DNA of 64,000 nucleotides from Asaia bogorensis (GCA_943333505.2 CALQTN020000006.1:1-64000), one strand, 5' to 3'. Positions 1 to 8,998 are shown, counted from the stretch's first letter. The notes: generated from the sequence alone by a model not told the origin. Numbers and translations are program-made.

Positions 1-66
1 AAGCGAAAGGATCAACGCATCCTTCTGCGGATCGGTCAGGCTGCTGAGGTTGGGCGCGAGGGACAT
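1..66 (-). CDS. Transposase N-terminus, IS66-like (partial, cut by window edge)
   Basis: Reading leftward from the ATG at 64-66, 22 codons run off the window edge. The peptide begins MSLAPNLSSLTDPQKDALIL, which resembles the start of IS66-family TnpC-like transposases, where a leucine-rich coiled segment follows. The family call rests on only 22 residues, so it is tentative. Everything that would confirm it (the DDE catalytic domain) lies outside the window. The sequence on its 5' side (67-147) could be the end of the element. Confidence 0.45.
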   Translation of the reverse strand, partial: MSLAPNLSSLTDPQKDALILSL

Positions 67-147
67 CCGAACGTTGAATCGAAAGAGCCGTGACCGTGTA
101 AATAGCTAACTTGAGGCGAGGCGCCAGGGCGGGGGGTGAGCAGTTAC
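67..147. mobile_element. Possible terminal region of the IS66-like element
   Basis: This non-coding stretch separates the transposase start from the first chromosomal ORF. It ends in a G-run followed by GTGAGCAGTTAC. On the other strand that reads GTAACTGCTCAC, reminiscent of IS66-type termini that begin GTAA. The opposite end is outside the window, so neither the inverted repeat nor a target-site duplication can be checked. Confidence 0.3.
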
Positions 148-154
148 GGTAGCG

Positions 155-361
155 ATGATCACGCAGCTTGTGATCGTCCTCGGCTATATTGATAAACCGT
201 GGTCTCAACGCTTTGTTGTCGCGGGCTTCTCGTCTGCCGCGATTGCGGCGATGTGTTACCTTGCTTGGATTGATGGGCTGATTGGTCCGTCGAAAATAAG
301 CCCTACTCTGCAACCGCTCTCTGACCTGGCCCAAACGATCAGCCAATTGACGCAACAATAG
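155..361 (+). CDS. Small hypothetical protein with one membrane segment
   Basis: A 68-residue ORF with one clear hydrophobic segment (about residues 22-40, FVVAGFSSAAIAAM then CYLAWI) and a polar, Gln/Ser-rich tail. It starts a few bases beyond the putative insertion-element end and stops about 20 bases before the next gene. It could be a small membrane protein or the 3' remnant of a gene interrupted by the element. No family was recognised and no strong Shine-Dalgarno sequence precedes the ATG. Confidence 0.35.
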   Translation: MITQLVIVLGYIDKPWSQRFVVAGFSSAAIAAMCYLAWIDGLIGPSKISPTLQPLSDLAQTISQLTQQ

Positions 362-380
362 CCGAACAAGGATGGAAACG

Positions 381-1313
381 ATGGGCCTGAGCCGGGTTGC
401 AGCATTCTTGACACTCGCGATGGTCCTGATCGCGGCGACAGACCCGGCAAAGGCGCAGGAGTTCGATACGTTCAAGCGAATGAAGGCAACGGAAACTATT
501 ATCGTTGGTTATCGGGATGTGTCGTCGCCGTTCTCCTATCTCGACTCCAACAAGGAGCCGATCGGCTATTCGATCGATCTTTGCTTGAAAATCGTCGATG
601 CCATTCGAACCTCCCAGCAATTGCCTCGGCTCGCGGTCAAATGGACCATGGTGACCAGCGCCGCCCGCATCCCGATGGTGGCTAACGGCACGGTCGATAT
701 TGAATGCGGTTCCACTACCAACACGGTTGAACGCCAGCAGCAGGTCGGCTTTGCCAACACCACGTTCGTGGCGGCCACCCGTTTGGCATTCAAGAAAAGC
801 GCCAAGATCAAATCGCTGGAGGACCTCAAAGGCAAGTTGGTGGTCGCGGTCGCGGGCACCACTAATTTGAAGCAGATCAACGCGGTTAACCTCAAACGCA
901 AGCTGCAAATGAAAGTCGCGCCGGTTAAGGATAATGCCAAGGCGTTCGAAATGGTGCAGAGCGGCGAAGCAGTGGCCTTTGGAACCGATGATATCCTGCT
1001 CTACGATATGATCGCGAATTCGGCCGCGCCTGGCGACTACGAAGTCTCGGTCGACCCTTTGTCGGTGGAGCCTTATGGCATCATGCTCCGCAAGGACGAT
1101 GCCGCAATGAAGAAGGTGGCTGACGACACGCTCAACGCGTTGTTCAAATCGGGTGAGATCAACAAGATCTACAGCAAGTGGTTCCTGTCGCCGATTCCTC
1201 CCAAAAACATCGTTCTTCACGCTGCAATGAGCGACGCGCTTAAGAAGGCAATCGCCGAGCCTAAGTCATCCGCGTTGCCGAGCGATTATTCATCCGATGA
1301 ATTCTTCAAATAA
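381..1313 (+). CDS. Amino-acid ABC transporter substrate-binding protein (family 3)
   Basis: A 310-residue periplasmic binding protein of the family-3 (GltI-like) type. An N-terminal signal peptide (about residues 1-26, ending AKAQ) is followed by the bilobal domain, with IIVGYRDVSSPFSYLD near the start and the GTVDIECGSTTNT stretch typical of Glu/Asp-binding proteins. ATG 381 is preferred over ATG 372 because AAGGA at 368-372 is well spaced for it but abuts 372. The gene has no permease of its own. It sits upstream of another orphan binding protein and a complete bzt operon and may feed that transporter. The acidic or amide amino-acid ligand is inferred. Confidence 0.85.
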   Translation: MGLSRVAAFLTLAMVLIAATDPAKAQEFDTFKRMKATETIIVGYRDVSSPFSYLDSNKEPIGYSIDLCLKIVDAIRTSQQLPRLAVKWTMVTSAARIPMVANGTVDIECGSTTNTVERQQQVGFANTTFVAATRLAFKKSAKIKSLEDLKGKLVVAVAGTTNLKQINAVNLKRKLQMKVAPVKDNAKAFEMVQSGEAVAFGTDDILLYDMIANSAAPGDYEVSVDPLSVEPYGIMLRKDDAAMKKVADDTLNALFKSGEINKIYSKWFLSPIPPKNIVLHAAMSDALKKAIAEPKSSALPSDYSSDEFFK

Positions 1314-1332
1314 CACAATTGGAGGGCGATCG

Positions 1333-2133
1333 ATGATTTCCCGGCGATTATTCGCACGGACCGGCGTCGGCTTGGCCGCGTCGCTCGCCGTGCATCCCGG
1401 TGCGGCACAGGCCCAGGAAAGCCAGATTATCGCCGAAATGCGCAAACGCGGCACCATCCGCATCGCGACCCTCGCCGGCAACCCGCCCTACAGCACCTTC
1501 AAAGCCGACGGAACTGCGACCGGATATGATATCGAGATCGGACAGCTTCTTGCCGCCGCGCTGAAGGTCAAGCCGGAATGGATCACTGTGGATGCGCCAG
1601 GCCGTATCACCGTGCTGCAAACTGGCAAGGCCGACGCGTCAATCGCGAACTTCACCGACACCATTGAACGATCCATCTCGGTGGCCTTCACCCGCCCCTA
1701 TATTGTCGTCGGTAGCGTGCTGATGGTGAGCAGGGCCTCGGCGCTGCAAACTGTCGAGCAGGCCAACCAACCCGGCATCAAGGTCGCCACGCTCCGCGGC
1801 GGCACATCTGATGATGTTGGGGCGAAAATTACCCCGAACGCAACACTGGTGCAGTTCGCGACGGTGACGGAGGCGTTTCAGGCGCTGAAATCCGGCCAGG
1901 TCGACGTGCAAGTCCTCGACAGCCTGCTCAATGCCGCCTTCCTGGCGAGAGAGGGCGGTAAATTCCGCAACCTGCCGGGTAACTGGTCGTACGAGGAAAT
2001 TTGCATCGGGGTTCCGGCTGGCGATGTCGACTGGCTGCGCATTGTCGATACCTTCGTGCGTCAATTGGTAAATTCCGGCGAAAATGCGCGACTTTTCAAA
2101 AAATATTTCGGCTACGATATCCCCTCGAGGTAG
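1333..2133 (+). CDS. Amino-acid ABC transporter substrate-binding protein (family 3), second copy
   Basis: A 266-residue family-3 solute-binding protein. The N-terminus (SRRLFARTGVGLAASLA, cleavage near AQAQ) carries a twin-arginine-like motif, so Tat export is possible. The mature part opens with the usual IIAEMRKRGTIRIATLAGNPP and ends with the conserved KKYFGYDIP. ATG 1333 follows GGAGGG by 6 bases and beats an upstream start at 1297 that would overlap the previous gene. It is unlike its neighbour at 381 in detail, so this is not a recent duplication. It is probably co-transcribed with the flanking binding-protein genes. Confidence 0.85.
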   Translation: MISRRLFARTGVGLAASLAVHPGAAQAQESQIIAEMRKRGTIRIATLAGNPPYSTFKADGTATGYDIEIGQLLAAALKVKPEWITVDAPGRITVLQTGKADASIANFTDTIERSISVAFTRPYIVVGSVLMVSRASALQTVEQANQPGIKVATLRGGTSDDVGAKITPNATLVQFATVTEAFQALKSGQVDVQVLDSLLNAAFLAREGGKFRNLPGNWSYEEICIGVPAGDVDWLRIVDTFVRQLVNSGENARLFKKYFGYDIPSR

Positions 2134-2246
2134 AGCCTGATACCTCAGTATGCGTCATAAGCAAGGCAGCTATTGATTTCTTGCCCGTGCGTCGGGTATG
2201 TGACCGCAGGTTGCGGCAGCACGCCGCTCAATCCGGGAGTTCAAAA

Positions 2247-3266
2247 ATGAAACGCCTTTTTGCCGGCGCGATTGCCGCCGGTGCTCTGTTGACCGCGACC
2301 GCAGCGCTGGCCCAGTCTGGCTCGGCAACCATTGATGCCATCATGAAGCGTGGCGAACTCAACTGCGGCGTCTCCGGCGTCGCTCCGATGTTCTCGCTGC
2401 CTGACAGCCAAGGCGTAATGCGCGGCATTGATGCCGATAGCTGCCGGTCGGTCGCCGCCGCCATTCTTGGCGACGCCAAGAAAATCAAGTTCATCAACAC
2501 CACCGCGCAGAACCGTTTCACGGCCCTGCAATCCGGCGAAGTCGACCTGCTGTATCGCTCCACGACCTGGACTCTCGGCCGCGAATCCAATCTCGGTGCG
2601 ATGTTCGCTAGCGTGAACTACTATGACGGCACCGGCTTCCTGGTGAAGGCGTCGCTGAAGGTTGCCAGCGCCAAGGAACTCGATGGCGCCTCGGTTTGTG
2701 TCGCCCCGGGCACCTCCACCGAACTCGCGGTGGCCGATTACTTCCGGGTGCACAAGATGAAGTTCACCCCGATCCTGATCCAGGACAACTCCGAACTGCA
2801 GAATGCCTATCTGTCGGGCCGTTGCGACGCGTTTTCGACCGATTCGTCGGGCCTCGCCGGATTCCGCTTCCAGCAGGGCGCCAAGGCGGTCGAACATATT
2901 CTGTTGCCCGACATCATCAGCAAGGAACCGCTCGGCGCGATGGTCCGCAAGGGCGACGACAAGTTCTTCGACGTCGTCCGCTGGAGCTACTTCGTGCAGT
3001 TGATCGCCGAGGAATATAACATCACCGCCGCGAACGTGGACGATGCACTGAAAAGCACCGTGCCAGAAGTGCGGCGCCTGATGGGACTTGAAGGCGATAT
3101 GGGCAAGTCGCTCGGGCTCGACAACAAGTTCGCCTATAACCTCATCAAGCACACCGGCAATTTCGCTGAGAGCTGGGAACGCAACATCACGCCCTATGGC
3201 GTGCCGCGCGGGATCAACAAGCTTTGGAATGCCGGCGGCCTGCACTACGCGCCGCCGCTGCGCTAA
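2247..3266 (+). CDS. bztA: General L-amino-acid ABC transporter, substrate-binding protein (AapJ/BztA)
   Basis: A 339-residue periplasmic binding protein with a Sec signal peptide (residues 1-23, ending ALAQ). Family hallmarks are RGELNCGVSGVAPMFSLPD, the FTALQSGEVDLLYRSTTWT segment and the C-terminal WNAGGLHYAPPLR typical of AapJ/BztA. It belongs to the polar amino-acid uptake system for Glu, Gln, Asp and Asn or broader substrates. It is the first gene of a canonical order with two permeases and an ATPase. The upstream ORF extension to 2001 overlaps the previous gene and lacks signal-peptide character, so ATG 2247 is chosen. Confidence 0.93.
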   Translation: MKRLFAGAIAAGALLTATAALAQSGSATIDAIMKRGELNCGVSGVAPMFSLPDSQGVMRGIDADSCRSVAAAILGDAKKIKFINTTAQNRFTALQSGEVDLLYRSTTWTLGRESNLGAMFASVNYYDGTGFLVKASLKVASAKELDGASVCVAPGTSTELAVADYFRVHKMKFTPILIQDNSELQNAYLSGRCDAFSTDSSGLAGFRFQQGAKAVEHILLPDIISKEPLGAMVRKGDDKFFDVVRWSYFVQLIAEEYNITAANVDDALKSTVPEVRRLMGLEGDMGKSLGLDNKFAYNLIKHTGNFAESWERNITPYGVPRGINKLWNAGGLHYAPPLR

Positions 3267-3272
3267 CCGAAC

Positions 3273-3302
3273 CGGCTGCCCCGGAAAAATCCGGGGCAGC
3301 CG
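3273..3302 (+). terminator. Hairpin between binding-protein and permease genes
   Basis: A perfect 12-bp inverted repeat (CGGCTGCCCCGG, loop AAAAAT, CCGGGGCAGCCG) lies 6 bases after the bztA stop. It has only a weak T-rich tail. It probably acts as a partial terminator or a 3' stabiliser that lets the binding protein outnumber the permeases. Confidence 0.7.
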
Positions 3303-3335
3303 ATTTCGCCGAACGATAACAAGGGCGCGCAGGCG

Positions 3336-4547
3336 ATGTCTTCGACAACGACCGATCCACGACTAACATCGGTGCGCACTGCGCCGCGCAAGCCGATGCA
3401 TATTTCCTGGTCTGACCCAAAATTTCGCGCGCTGTTCTGGCAAATCGTGATTGTTGGAATAGTCGTCGGCGGTATCTGGTATCTGGTGTCCAACACCGCC
3501 GCCAACCTCGCCCAACGCCACATCGCGACTGGTTTCGCCTTCATGGACCGCGTTGCCGGCATCCCGATCGGCGAAACGCTGATCTCATACGATCCGGCAA
3601 TCAACACCTATGCCCGCGCCTTTGCCGTCGGCATCCTGAACACGCTACTCGTGACCGTGGTCGGGGTGATCCTGACCACGCTGCTCGGTACTTTCGTCGG
3701 CGTGTCGTCGCTGTCCAGCAACTGGTTGCTGTCGCGGCTGTGCCGCGCCTATGTCGAGATCATGCGCGACATTCCGTTGCTGCTGCATTTATTCTTCTGG
3801 TATTCGATCACCCTGTCCTTGCCGATCCTGCGCGATGCGATCCAGGTGCTGCCTGGGGTTTATATTTCCAATAACGGCGTCCGCGTCCCGCTGCTCCATT
3901 GGCAGCCAGCCCATAGCGCCGCGCTTTTGGTGTTCACAGCGGGCATCGCTGCCGTTCTTTATGCGCGCCGCCGCGCAACCGCTATCCAGAACCGCACCGG
4001 CAAACGGCCGGCGGTCTGGCCGGTGGCGCTTGGTTGCCTCGTCATCCTGCCGGCCACGATTTGGATAGCGTATGGCGCCCCCTTCGCGCTCGAAATGCCG
4101 GTCAAGACCCGGTTCCGCTTTGATGGCGGCGGCGCCTTGTCGGGGGAGTTCATCGCGCTGATGATCGGGCTGGTGCTGTATCATTCCGCTTATGCAGGCG
4201 AAATTGTGCGCAGTGGCATCCAGTCCGTCGCCCAAGGCCAATGGGAAGCCGCCAGCGCGCTCGGGCTGTATCGCGGCACCATCCTGCGCACAATCGTGTT
4301 GCCACAAGCGCTGCGGGTCATCATCCCGCCAATGACCAGCACCTATCTCGGGGTTGCCAAGAATTCGTCCCTCGCCGTCGCCATCGGCTACCCGGACCTC
4401 GTCGCCATCGTCAATACGATGCTGAACCAGACCGGCCAGGCGATCGAGGGGATCGCGCTAATCATGATGGTTTATCTTAGCATCAGCTTGGCGATTTCGC
4501 TGTTCATGAACTGGTATAACGCCCGCATGGCGTTGGTGGAGCGTTGA
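3336..4547 (+). CDS. bztB: General L-amino-acid ABC transporter, permease (AapQ/BztB)
   Basis: A 403-residue inner-membrane permease. It shows the long periplasmic insert between the first and second helices (about residues 60-90) that characterises AapQ/BztB, then the HisM-type permease core. The EAA loop that contacts the ATPase is visible as QWEAASALGLYRGTILRTIVLPQALRVIIPP. It is followed by bztC after a single base and was probably translated in tandem. Together with BztC it forms the heterodimeric channel for polar amino acids. Confidence 0.92.
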   Translation: MSSTTTDPRLTSVRTAPRKPMHISWSDPKFRALFWQIVIVGIVVGGIWYLVSNTAANLAQRHIATGFAFMDRVAGIPIGETLISYDPAINTYARAFAVGILNTLLVTVVGVILTTLLGTFVGVSSLSSNWLLSRLCRAYVEIMRDIPLLLHLFFWYSITLSLPILRDAIQVLPGVYISNNGVRVPLLHWQPAHSAALLVFTAGIAAVLYARRRATAIQNRTGKRPAVWPVALGCLVILPATIWIAYGAPFALEMPVKTRFRFDGGGALSGEFIALMIGLVLYHSAYAGEIVRSGIQSVAQGQWEAASALGLYRGTILRTIVLPQALRVIIPPMTSTYLGVAKNSSLAVAIGYPDLVAIVNTMLNQTGQAIEGIALIMMVYLSISLAISLFMNWYNARMALVER

Positions 4548-4548
4548 G

Positions 4549-5685
4549 ATGAGTTCCACTGTCAGCCACGCCCCAACCGCCGGCCGCGCGCAACCGGCCT
4601 TGCTCGCGATCGGGCCGCTTGCGTGGGCGCGCGCTAATTTATTCGGCAATATATGGTCATCCCTGGTCACGCTGGCCTTGGCCTATTTCATGCTGAAAGG
4701 CGCCATCGGGTTCATCGACTGGGCGTTCGTCAACAGCGTCTGGTCGGTGCCCGCCGATGCGGCCGGCAAGCTCGATCCAACCGCCTGCCGCGTGGCCAAG
4801 GGGACCGGAGCTTGCTGGGCGGTGATCGGCGACAAATATCGCTTCATCCTGTTCGGTACCTACCCGTATAGCGAACAATGGCGCAGCGCGATCGTCATCG
4901 TGCTGTTCATCGTTTTGTTCGTCGTCTCGGCAATGCGGCGCTTCTGGCGCCGCGAATTGGTGCTGATTTGGATTGCCATGCTGACTGCGATCGGCGTGCT
5001 GATGTGGGGCGGCGTGTTCGGCCTGGCTTATGTCCCGCAAGACCAATGGGGCGGGCTGCCGATTACCTTGGTCCTATCCACATTTGGCCTTGCCTTTGCC
5101 TTCCCGCTCGCCGTGCTGGTGGCGTTGGGACGGCGCGCCACCACCCTGCCAGCGGTGAAGTTCCTGTGCGTGGTCTATATCGAACTGATCCGCGGTGTGC
5201 CGCTGATCAGCGTGTTGTTCATGGCGGCCGTGATGTTCCCACTGTTCATGCCGGTCGGGCTGAACCCGGATAAATTGCTGCGCGCGCAGGTCGCCATCAT
5301 CCTGTTCGCCGCCGCCTACCTGTCCGAAGTCATCCGTGGCGGGCTGCAATCTTTGTCCAAGGGCCAGTATGAAGCGGCCGACGCGCTGGGCTTGAGCTAC
5401 TGGCATAAAATGGGCCTGATCATCTTGCCGCAGGCATTGCGGCAAGTGATCCCACCGCTGGTCAATACCTTCATCGGCTTCTTCAAGGACACCAGCCTGG
5501 TGCTGATCATCGGCATCTTTGACCTCCTGACGTCGGGCAAGGTCGCCCTCGCCGATCCGATCTGGCAAGGCTACAGCACCGAAGTCTATCTGATGCTGGC
5601 CCTGATTTATTTCTGTTTTTGCTTCGCGATGGCCCGCTACAGCCAAGGGCTGGAACGCGAACTTGGCCGCTCCGTGCGGCGCTGA
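4549..5685 (+). CDS. bztC: General L-amino-acid ABC transporter, permease (AapM/BztC)
   Basis: A 378-residue partner permease. Its N-terminal half carries extra helices and a cysteine-containing periplasmic stretch (DPTACRVAKGTGACW) typical of AapM/BztC. The C-terminal half is the HisM-like core with the EAA loop QYEAADALGLSYWHKMGLIILPQALR. The start lies one base after the bztB stop, and the ATPase follows after 14 bases with AGAAGGA upstream. It assembles with BztB and the BztD dimer in the inner membrane. Confidence 0.92.
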   Translation: MSSTVSHAPTAGRAQPALLAIGPLAWARANLFGNIWSSLVTLALAYFMLKGAIGFIDWAFVNSVWSVPADAAGKLDPTACRVAKGTGACWAVIGDKYRFILFGTYPYSEQWRSAIVIVLFIVLFVVSAMRRFWRRELVLIWIAMLTAIGVLMWGGVFGLAYVPQDQWGGLPITLVLSTFGLAFAFPLAVLVALGRRATTLPAVKFLCVVYIELIRGVPLISVLFMAAVMFPLFMPVGLNPDKLLRAQVAIILFAAAYLSEVIRGGLQSLSKGQYEAADALGLSYWHKMGLIILPQALRQVIPPLVNTFIGFFKDTSLVLIIGIFDLLTSGKVALADPIWQGYSTEVYLMLALIYFCFCFAMARYSQGLERELGRSVRR

Positions 5686-5699
5686 GAAGGAAAGCCTGA

Positions 5700-6455
5700 A
5701 TGACATCTCCCGACGCCGGTGCAGCCATCGTTCTCGACAAGGTCAACAAGTGGTTTGGCCCGCTGCATGTGCTGCGCGACATTTCGATGTCGGTTGGCCT
5801 CAAGGAAAAAATCGTGATCTGCGGGCCGTCAGGCTCCGGAAAATCCACGCTGATCCGCTGCATCAACCGGCTCGAAGTGCATCAGCAGGGCACCATCATC
5901 GTCGATGGCACTGAACTCACCGATGATCTCCGCGCGCTCGACACCATCCGCCGCGATGTCGGGATGGTGTTCCAGTCCTTCAACCTGTTCCCCCATCTCA
6001 CGATTCTGGAAAACTGCACCCTCGCGCCGATTTGGGTACGCAAGATGCCGAAAGCCGAGGCCGAGGCAGTGGCGATGGAATTGCTGACGCGGGTCAAAAT
6101 CCCCGAGCAAGCCAAAAAATATCCCGGCCAGCTATCCGGCGGCCAGCAGCAGCGCGTCGCCATCGCCCGCGCCTTGTGCATGAAACCCAAGATCATGCTG
6201 TTCGACGAACCCACCTCCGCGCTCGATCCCGAAATGATCAAGGAAGTGCTGGATACCATGATCAGCCTCGCCGAGGATGGCATGACCATGGTCTGCGTCA
6301 CCCATGAAATGGGTTTCGCGCGGCAAGTCGCGGATCGGGTGATGTTCATGGATATGGGCGAAATCGTCGAAAGCGGCACCCCGCATGAGATGTTCGAAAA
6401 CCCGCAAACCGATCGGTTGCAGCTATTCCTTTCGCAGATTTTGCGCGGGCACTAG
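5700..6455 (+). CDS. bztD: General L-amino-acid ABC transporter, ATP-binding protein (AapP/BztD)
   Basis: A 251-residue ABC ATPase with every motif intact: Walker [13 protein letters not shown] (about residues 42-53), Q-loop [12 protein letters not shown], signature LSGGQQQR, Walker [14 protein letters not shown] and H-loop VTHEMGFA. It energises the bzt transporter and closes the operon. The stop codon TAG runs directly into a 47-bp imperfect palindrome that probably terminates the transcript. Confidence 0.95.
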   Translation: MTSPDAGAAIVLDKVNKWFGPLHVLRDISMSVGLKEKIVICGPSGSGKSTLIRCINRLEVHQQGTIIVDGTELTDDLRALDTIRRDVGMVFQSFNLFPHLTILENCTLAPIWVRKMPKAEAEAVAMELLTRVKIPEQAKKYPGQLSGGQQQRVAIARALCMKPKIMLFDEPTSALDPEMIKEVLDTMISLAEDGMTMVCVTHEMGFARQVADRVMFMDMGEIVESGTPHEMFENPQTDRLQLFLSQILRGH

Positions 6456-6558
6456 ATCATCATTCGTTCAATCGGCTTCGATTGGACGGATAAAGATGAT
6501 CGTGAAAACAAGACTCTAGAGCGTGTCTGCTGCTTCAACTTCGACGGATCACGCTCTA
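6455..6558. repeat. Composite intergenic palindrome, type A plus type B-like hairpin
   Basis: Two hairpins follow one another. Type A is 6455-6501: GATCATCATTCGTTCAATC, then its imperfect complement ending AAAGATGATC. The second (6517-6558) has arms TAGAGCGTG and CACGCTCTA. The linker (GTGAAAACAAGACTC) is nearly the same as at 19056-19134. The element lies between the converging bztD and metallophosphoesterase genes and probably terminates both. The bztD stop codon forms its first bases. Confidence 0.75.
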
Positions 6559-6580
6559 AGGCAAGCAAGCGCCCTTGCCT

Positions 6581-7357
6581 TCAAGGGTGCTCCATCCGCA
6601 ACTGCCAATCCGCATTCTGCGGCCCCAGAATGCGCGGCGGCTCCCCGCGCCATTGCACCGCCCCGTCCAGATCAAGCCCCCAGCTCGCCCCCACGCCGAT
6701 AGCACGCAAGTCGCCCGCAATATTTTCCGCGACGTAGCTGACATGGTGATGCCCATGCAGCACCACTTTCACCCCCATCCGCCGCGCCAGATCGGTCAGC
6801 ACCTGGTGTCCGTCGCGATGGCTGCACGGCGCGTCATGCACCACCAGCACATCGGCACTCTGTGCTGCCAGCGCCTCGACATCCTCGTGCCAGATCGCAA
6901 TCGTTGACAGCGAATGGGTCAACGCCGCGACATGCTCGGCCCGCAATGATGGCCCGAGCTTGGCCAGATCGGCAGGCAACTCCGCCCGCTGCCGCAGGCT
7001 CGGTGCCCGTCGCGAATCCCACACCCGCGGCCGGAAAATCCCCGACAATCCCGCGACCCGCACCCCGGCAATATCGACCACCCGGCCATGCAACGCGCCG
7101 CCCGACGTGATCGGGTTGCGGACGGGATCGGTCAGGTTGGCCCACATCTCCGGCCCGCCATCATTGTCGTGGTTGCCCGAAATCCAGTGCACCGCCACCC
7201 CGCGATCGAGCAACGGCCGCGCCAGCTCATCCAGCGGTGCGGTGCATTCGATATCGCCCATCAACACCGCCGCAATCGGCAGCTGGTCGAGCCGGTCAAG
7301 CCCCTGGACAATAGGGCGCCAGTCGCGATGGATGTCGCCAATAAAAACAATGCTCAT
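6581..7357 (-). CDS. Calcineurin-like metallophosphoesterase
   Basis: A 258-residue protein with the full metallophosphoesterase motif set: GDIH near residue 8 (D-x-H), GDIE, GNHDNDG (GNHD motif), HDAPCSH and the C-terminal GHHH. These residues bind a dinuclear metal centre. The family includes Ser/Thr protein phosphatases and nucleotide or diadenosine-polyphosphate hydrolases, and the substrate cannot be told from sequence. ATG 7355-7357 is chosen because the motif-bearing strand begins there (MSIVFIGDIH). It is a single gene, convergent with bztD and divergent from the DUF35 gene. Confidence 0.8.
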   Translation of the reverse strand: MSIVFIGDIHRDWRPIVQGLDRLDQLPIAAVLMGDIECTAPLDELARPLLDRGVAVHWISGNHDNDGGPEMWANLTDPVRNPITSGGALHGRVVDIAGVRVAGLSGIFRPRVWDSRRAPSLRQRAELPADLAKLGPSLRAEHVAALTHSLSTIAIWHEDVEALAAQSADVLVVHDAPCSHRDGHQVLTDLARRMGVKVVLHGHHHVSYVAENIAGDLRAIGVGASWGLDLDGAVQWRGEPPRILGPQNADWQLRMEHP

Positions 7358-7424
7358 TCTGCCTAGCTGCCCCATGGCGCGACGCCGCGCAATTGCTTAG
7401 CCTTGCGCTGACAAGGAGGCCCCC

Positions 7425-7814
7425 ATGATCGACCTGAAAACCACCTCGCCGAACGCGATCTACACCGACCATTGCAAGCGCGGCGAACTCGCCTATCAGG
7501 TCGATCTCGACACTGGCCGCGCCATCTTCTTCCCCCGCGTCATCGCCCCCGGCACCGGCGGCACCCGTCTCGAATGGCGCGTCTCCAAAGGCCTCGGTAC
7601 CGTCTACGCCACCACCGCCGTCACCAACCGCAACGCCCCGACCCATAATGTCGCCCTCATCGACCTCGACGAAGGCTTCCGCATGATGAGCCGGGTTGAA
7701 GACATCGACGCCATGGCCGTCACCATCGGCCTGCGTGTCCAGTTGCGCATGGCCCCCGGCGAGGGCGATCAGCCGCCCTACCCAGCCTTCATCCCCGCCG
7801 GAGACATCGCATGA
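7425..7814 (+). CDS. DUF35 OB-fold protein with degenerate zinc ribbon
   Basis: A 129-residue protein of the Zn-ribbon/OB-fold DUF35 family, which partners thiolase-like enzymes by delivering or binding acyl-CoA. The OB part is visible (SKGLGTVYATTAVTNR to GLRVQLRMAP). The N-terminal segment where four zinc cysteines normally sit has only one Cys (DHCKRGELAY), so the ribbon seems to have lost its metal site. AAGGAGG lies just upstream of the ATG. The stop overlaps the thiolase start by ATGA, indicating translational coupling and probably a complex. Confidence 0.78.
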   Translation: MIDLKTTSPNAIYTDHCKRGELAYQVDLDTGRAIFFPRVIAPGTGGTRLEWRVSKGLGTVYATTAVTNRNAPTHNVALIDLDEGFRMMSRVEDIDAMAVTIGLRVQLRMAPGEGDQPPYPAFIPAGDIA

Positions 7815-8956
7815 TCCGCGGCAGTGTGGCGATTGTCGGCGCCGCTGAATCCGATCTCGGGCAGGTCGCGCCCGGCACCTCCCCGGTCGATCTCATGGCC
7901 CAAGCCACCGCCCGCGCGCTTGACGATTGCGGCTTGCAGCTTTCCGATATCGACGCCGTCTTCACCGCCGCCTCGCAACTCCGCATGCCCACCCTCAGCC
8001 TGTGCGAATATCTCGGCCTCCGCCCGCGCTATCAGGACAGCACCGGCATTGGCGGCTCGTCGTTCATGTCCCACCTCGCCCACGCCATGGCCGCGATCGA
8101 GCATGGCCTGTGCGATGTCGCCCTGATCGCCTATGGCAGCACCCAACGCAGCGTGAGCCGCGCTGCCGCCAGCCCGCGCGAATACAACCCCTACGAAACC
8201 CCCTACAAACCCTTCCTGCCGGCATCGGCTTACGCCCTTGCGGCATCCCGCCACATGCACCAGTTCGGCACCACCCGCGAACACCTCGCCGAGGTCGCCG
8301 TCGCCGCCCGCCAATGGGCGCTGCTCAACCCGATGGCCTGGGAGAAAGAACCAATCAGCCTCGACCAGGTGCTATCCGCCCGCATGGTGTCCTACCCGCT
8401 GACGGTGCGCGATTGCTGCCTGGTCAACGATGGCGGCGGCGCCATCATCGTTACCTCGGCGGCCCGCGCCCGAACCCTCAAGCAGAAACCCGCTTATGTG
8501 CTCGGTGTGGGGGAATGCATGTCCCACATGTCGATCAGCCAGATGCCGGACCTCACCGTCACCGGCGCCGCGATTTCCGGCGCCCAGGCCTTCGCCATGG
8601 CCGGCCTCGCGCCCAAAGATGTCTCCTCCGTCCAGGTCTATGATGCCTTCACCATCAACACGATCCTGTTCCTCGAAGACCTCGGCTTCGTCCCCAAAGG
8701 CGAGGGTGGCCGTTTCGTCGCTGGCGGTGGTATCGCCCCCGGTGGCCGCCTCGCGGTCAACACCAGCGGCGGTGGATTATCCTATTGCCATCCCGGCATG
8801 TACGGGTTGCTGGTGCTGATCGAAGCCGTCCGTCAGGTCCAGGGCCGCGCCGGGGTGCGGCAAGTGGCGGGCTGCGATGTCGCCATCGCCCACGGCAATG
8901 GCGGCGTGCTGTCCAGCCAGGTCACGGCTCTGCTCGGGTCGGCGGCGACGGTGTGA
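7811..8956 (+). CDS. Thiolase-like acyl-CoA acetyltransferase (SCP-x/DUF35-partner type)
   Basis: A 381-residue thiolase-superfamily protein. Visible signatures are VAIVGAAESDLG at the N-terminus, the SLCEYLGLRP stretch and the C-terminal HPGMYG and AHGNGG motifs typical of SCP-x-type thiolases. It probably acts in cleavage or condensation of a beta-keto-acyl-CoA in the cytoplasm. The ATGA overlap with the DUF35 gene fixes ATG 7811. Other proteobacterial DUF35/thiolase pairs serve steroid side-chain or branched acyl-CoA degradation; no such genes are seen here, so the substrate is unknown. Confidence 0.83.
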   Translation: MIRGSVAIVGAAESDLGQVAPGTSPVDLMAQATARALDDCGLQLSDIDAVFTAASQLRMPTLSLCEYLGLRPRYQDSTGIGGSSFMSHLAHAMAAIEHGLCDVALIAYGSTQRSVSRAAASPREYNPYETPYKPFLPASAYALAASRHMHQFGTTREHLAEVAVAARQWALLNPMAWEKEPISLDQVLSARMVSYPLTVRDCCLVNDGGGAIIVTSAARARTLKQKPAYVLGVGECMSHMSISQMPDLTVTGAAISGAQAFAMAGLAPKDVSSVQVYDAFTINTILFLEDLGFVPKGEGGRFVAGGGIAPGGRLAVNTSGGGLSYCHPGMYGLLVLIEAVRQVQGRAGVRQVAGCDVAIAHGNGGVLSSQVTALLGSAATV

Positions 8957-8998
8957 TTTCGATATCGTAACAAAAATGACGTAAAACCACCGCGCCAC

